Shown: in pieces, positions 53,839-54,750 of the stretch | How the letters are laid out: each line of letters begins with the position of its first letter | How positions within the stretch are numbered: position 1 is the stretch's first letter | Notes under the pieces: generated by a model | Told to the model about the DNA's origin: nothing | Database searches by the model: none | Seen by the model: only the letters and a program-made list of their open reading frames with translations | Assembly: GCA_022844045.1 (NCBI GenBank) | Contig: JALHMM010000038.1 | Location: 1-54,750, forward strand | DNA: 54,750 bases | Reading direction: 5' to 3' | Source of the DNA: Reyranellaceae bacterium | GTDB lineage: Bacteria; Pseudomonadota; Alphaproteobacteria; Reyranellales; Reyranellaceae | Program-made: the position numbers and the translations under genes

Positions 53839-53866
53839 GTGGGTCGGGTTCTCGGACTAGCGGCCG

Positions 53867-54750
53867 CTACCGTACGCGGTGCAGGTTGACGGTCCAGCGT
53901 TCCGTGCGGTTCGAGCCGCTGCACGACGCCACGCCGTCGGCGCCGGGCGTGCAGTACAGATGATCCTGCGCCCAGCGGCCGCGCGGCTGGCAATCGGTGT
54001 CGGCGTCGACCACGGCGAGCTGGCCGCCGTTGTAGCGCGCGGTCGCCGGCGCGCGGCAGGTCACGCCGTTGTCGAAGCGGAACGTCATCGAGCCATTGCC
54101 GCGCGCGTCGAAGCAATAGGTGGCGTAGCCCGGCCGGATCTGCGGGCCGTGCTTGAAGGTGTCGGTACGCCAGCAACCCTGCAGGAACGAGTAGTCGTTG
54201 GTCGGCGCCTTGGGCATGCGCATGCGGTCGTCGCCTGGCGGCGCGGGCGGCACGGGCGGCACGGCCGGTGGATCGGGCTTCTTCTCGACCACCGCTGGCG
54301 GCTTCGGCGGCGGTTTGGGCGGGTCGGGCTTTTTCTCGACGACGGGTGGTGGCGGTGCCGGCGGCGGCTTGGGCGGCTCGGGCGGTTTGCAGTCGGCGCG
54401 CTTGGCCCTGAACTCGTCGCGCAAGGCCGCGAGCGTGGCACGCAGCTTCTCCTCGTCGGCTTGCGCGGCGCCGAGATTGCCCTGCAGGCCCACCGCCGGA
54501 TCCGGCAGGGGTGCCGGTGCGGGCGGCGCCGGTGGTGGCGGCAGATGCGTCACCGCGACGGCGGGGCCGACCGGCGAACATTGCCGCAGGAAGTACGAGG
54601 CCAGCAAGGTCAGCAGGATCGTCAGCAGGCCGATCAGCAGCCAGCGCAGCCAGGAGAAGGGCGCATCCGCGACCAGCGCCGCCGGTCCACTGGCCAGGAC
54701 GGCGGCTGGCGCGGCGGCGACCGGCGCGACGACGGCAGGCGGGGCGGGGG
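53867..54750 (-). CDS. SrfA-like paralogue, 5' partial at window edge
   Basis: The frame is open to the last base, so the N-terminus lies outside. Visible: an Ala/Val/Pro-rich linker, a membrane span (WLRWLLIGLLTILLTLLASYF), a helical segment (EEKLRATLAALRDEFRAKR), a proline-rich linker with two VVEKKPDPP repeats and the same C-terminal domain (LQGCWRTD, YCFDARGNGSM, TVNLHRVR). About 45-55% like the downstream paralogue by eye, with the linker nearly identical. Tandem duplication is clear. It is the upstream gene of a probable operon whose start is off the window. Confidence 0.72.
   Translation of the reverse strand, partial: PAPPAVVAPVAAAPAAVLASGPAALVADAPFSWLRWLLIGLLTILLTLLASYFLRQCSPVGPAVAVTHLPPPPAPPAPAPLPDPAVGLQGNLGAAQADEEKLRATLAALRDEFRAKRADCKPPEPPKPPPAPPPPVVEKKPDPPKPPPKPPAVVEKKPDPPAVPPVPPAPPGDDRMRMPKAPTNDYSFLQGCWRTDTFKHGPQIRPGYATYCFDARGNGSMTFRFDNGVTCRAPATARYNGGQLAVVDADTDCQPRGRWAQDHLYCTPGADGVASCSGSNRTERWTVNLHRVR

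Overview
The window is GC-rich bacterial chromosome, with almost every wobble position G or C. Its gene content is typical of a free-living, metabolically versatile alphaproteobacterium: DUF1244, a GapR-type DUF2312 protein, COQ9, the three-subunit PntAA/PntAB/PntB transhydrogenase, a fused indolepyruvate ferredoxin oxidoreductase and orphan Bug/TctC solute-binding proteins. A Reyranella-like or rhodospirillal/hyphomicrobial relative is my guess from overall flavour; nothing in the window proves the genus. I see no rRNA, tRNA, CRISPR, transposase, integrase or prophage gene.

Layout. 1-4.2 kb: end of a DUF2339 polytopic membrane protein, a phenylacetate-CoA ligase and a coupled periplasmic DsrE-like protein. 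4.3-6.9 kb: a large lipoprotein with a phospholipase-A2-like His-Asp core. 6.9-15.4 kb (minus strand): pyruvate kinase, LtnD/OtnI/OtnK-type threonate/tetronate catabolism, a MuiA-like DUF4139 protein and a glycerate 2-kinase, interrupted by a plus-strand papain-like cysteine peptidase. 15.4-17.7 kb: N-formylglutamate amidohydrolase, an AT-rich island, a small membrane-anchored protein and a crotonase lacking both catalytic glutamates. 17.7-22.7 kb: a cobalamin riboswitch followed by btuB-btuF-btuC-btuD. 22.6-25.1 kb: small conserved proteins and a GST. 25.1-29.5 kb: a DUF429 protein whose start codon lies inside a repeat element, coupled to a 1163-residue indolepyruvate oxidoreductase. 29.8-36.1 kb: oligoendopeptidase F, two luciferase-like oxidoreductases and an Orn/Lys/Arg decarboxylase. 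36.2-41.6 kb: DUF2867, a SnoaL-like protein, an ABC1 kinase, two TctC proteins and a YdcF/SanA protein. 41.8-45.5 kb: pntAA-pntAB-pntB and a HAD hydrolase. 45.6-52.3 kb: amidohydrolase, rpsU, COQ9, purK-purE-DUF465, a TIGR02444 protein, a structured noncoding stretch, ubiX and a second small DUF465 protein. 52.5-54.75 kb: two tandem proline-rich SrfA-like membrane proteins, the second cut by the window edge.

The most distinctive non-gene feature is a dense population of short imperfect palindromes. At least four families are present (A: seven copies; B: seven; C: two; D: one). They sit mostly in intergenic gaps and operon junctions, carry no transposase, and in places supply start or stop codons to neighbouring genes. 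One 21-bp hairpin module occurs inside a copy of family A and inside a copy of family B, which suggests nested hairpin insertion.

Functionally coherent blocks are vitamin B12 uptake (riboswitch plus btuBFCD), C4 sugar-acid and glycerate catabolism flowing toward pyruvate, purine carboxylation (purE/purK) and proton-translocating transhydrogenase. Ubiquinone-related genes (ABC1/UbiB-like, COQ9, ubiX) are scattered rather than in one operon.
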